A stretch of DNA of 6,066 nt from Bacillota bacterium (lineage in GTDB: Bacteria; Bacillota; Clostridia; Clostridiales; Clostridiaceae), in NCBI GenBank assembly GCA_030706065.1, contig JAUZPH010000240.1, forward strand, positions 1-6,066, written 5' to 3'. Under the pieces are notes generated by a model. It was not told the DNA's origin. It worked only from the letters and a program-made list of their open reading frames with translations, and made no database searches. Below are positions 5,611 to 6,066 of this stretch, piece by piece; position 1 is the stretch's first letter; each line of letters begins with the position of its first letter. The position numbers were made by a program, and so were the translations under genes.

Positions 5611-6066
5611 CTACTTGATTACAAATTTCCTGCCATCCTGTTTGCACAGCTGCAGTGCCAGGTATCTTCCATGCATAGCCCCTGTCGGAAGCCCGCCTCC
5701 CGGCTGGACCCATTGTCCCACCATATGAAAATTACTTAGTCCCGGTAAGGTTTTCTTTATTTTCATACTAAAATTTTTTACAGTAGGTATGAAACCTTCA
5801 AAGCTTCCTCTCCAGTTATTTGTGTATCTTACAAAGGTATGAGGGGTAGCTGCATCCCACACCTCAACCTTGTCCTTGATGGCGCCAAACTTCTTTTCAA
5901 GCCTGTCTATAAACTCATGAACAATCCGTTCCTTCTCAAGAACATATTTCTGAGGGTCTTCCTCCCTGAGTTTAACCCAGTATTCGTAATCCGCATTAAA
6001 GAAGGTGGTAGCAACAGTTTTGCCCTCCGGTGCCAGTGTCGGGTCAAAATTGTATATCTTGATACC
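5611..6066 (-). CDS. CrtI/phytoene-desaturase-type FAD oxidoreductase, C-terminal part
   Basis: The frame is open from the window edge (6066) to TAG at 5611-5613, giving the last 151 residues; the N-terminal Rossmann FAD-binding half lies outside. The end VGQWVQPGGGLPTGAMHGR is the C-terminal FAD-contacting block of the phytoene desaturase/retinol saturase-like family (COG1233), and PHTFVRYTNNWRGSFEGF just before it is also characteristic. Family members desaturate, isomerise or reduce polyenes and related lipids using FAD; many clostridial members have no known substrate, and no carotenoid genes are visible here, so a carotenoid role should not be assumed. The closing LCKQDGRKFVIK is a normal end for the family, and no lesions are seen. 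A hairpin terminator follows. Confidence 0.9.
   Translation of the reverse strand, partial: GIKIYNFDPTLAPEGKTVATTFFNADYEYWVKLREEDPQKYVLEKERIVHEFIDRLEKKFGAIKDKVEVWDAATPHTFVRYTNNWRGSFEGFIPTVKNFSMKIKKTLPGLSNFHMVGQWVQPGGGLPTGAMHGRYLALQLCKQDGRKFVIK

Noticed and set aside
5492..5713. 73-codon minus-strand frame overlapping the oxidoreductase end
   Set aside because: It is the wrong frame of the oxidoreductase C-terminus and runs through its terminator.

Overview
The window looks like a piece of chromosome from a low- to mid-GC Gram-positive anaerobe of the class Clostridia. The signs are strong purine-rich Shine-Dalgarno sites (AAGGAGG, GGAGGT), TTG starts, AT-rich intergenic DNA, a clostridial style of sensor kinase, and DUF6512- and DUF5658-like membrane proteins. 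The organism call is inference; there is no rRNA or other marker gene here.

Layout, right to left on the minus strand: the last 151 codons of a CrtI/phytoene-desaturase-type FAD oxidoreductase (5611-6066); a 117-residue DUF5658-like membrane protein (5137-5490); a 693-residue membrane histidine kinase with no response regulator beside it (2833-4914); and a 118-residue putative lipoprotein (2243-2599). Terminator-like hairpins separate these genes: a composite one at 5541-5593, a clear one at 5030-5069 and one at 2711-2741. They therefore read as a row of single-gene transcripts, not an operon. A DUF6512-like membrane protein (1539-2141, plus strand) converges on the lipoprotein, with an 11-bp-stem hairpin between them. 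It diverges from a GNAT acetyltransferase (793-1359, minus) across a 179-bp intergenic region with promoter-like sites and inverted repeats. The left end (1-673, minus) is a decayed nucleotidyltransferase of the YcgL/RlaP type, with an in-frame stop, a probable N-terminal frameshift, a changed catalytic aspartate and a probable internal deletion.

No mobile element, CRISPR array, tRNA or rRNA was seen, and no multi-gene system is evident. The most notable points are the decaying nucleotidyltransferase, the orphan sensor kinase with a five-helix membrane module before its sensor loop, a duplicated Shine-Dalgarno/ATG unit at the kinase start, a 19-codon frame overlapping the kinase stop, and a possible frameshift at the DUF6512 C-terminus.
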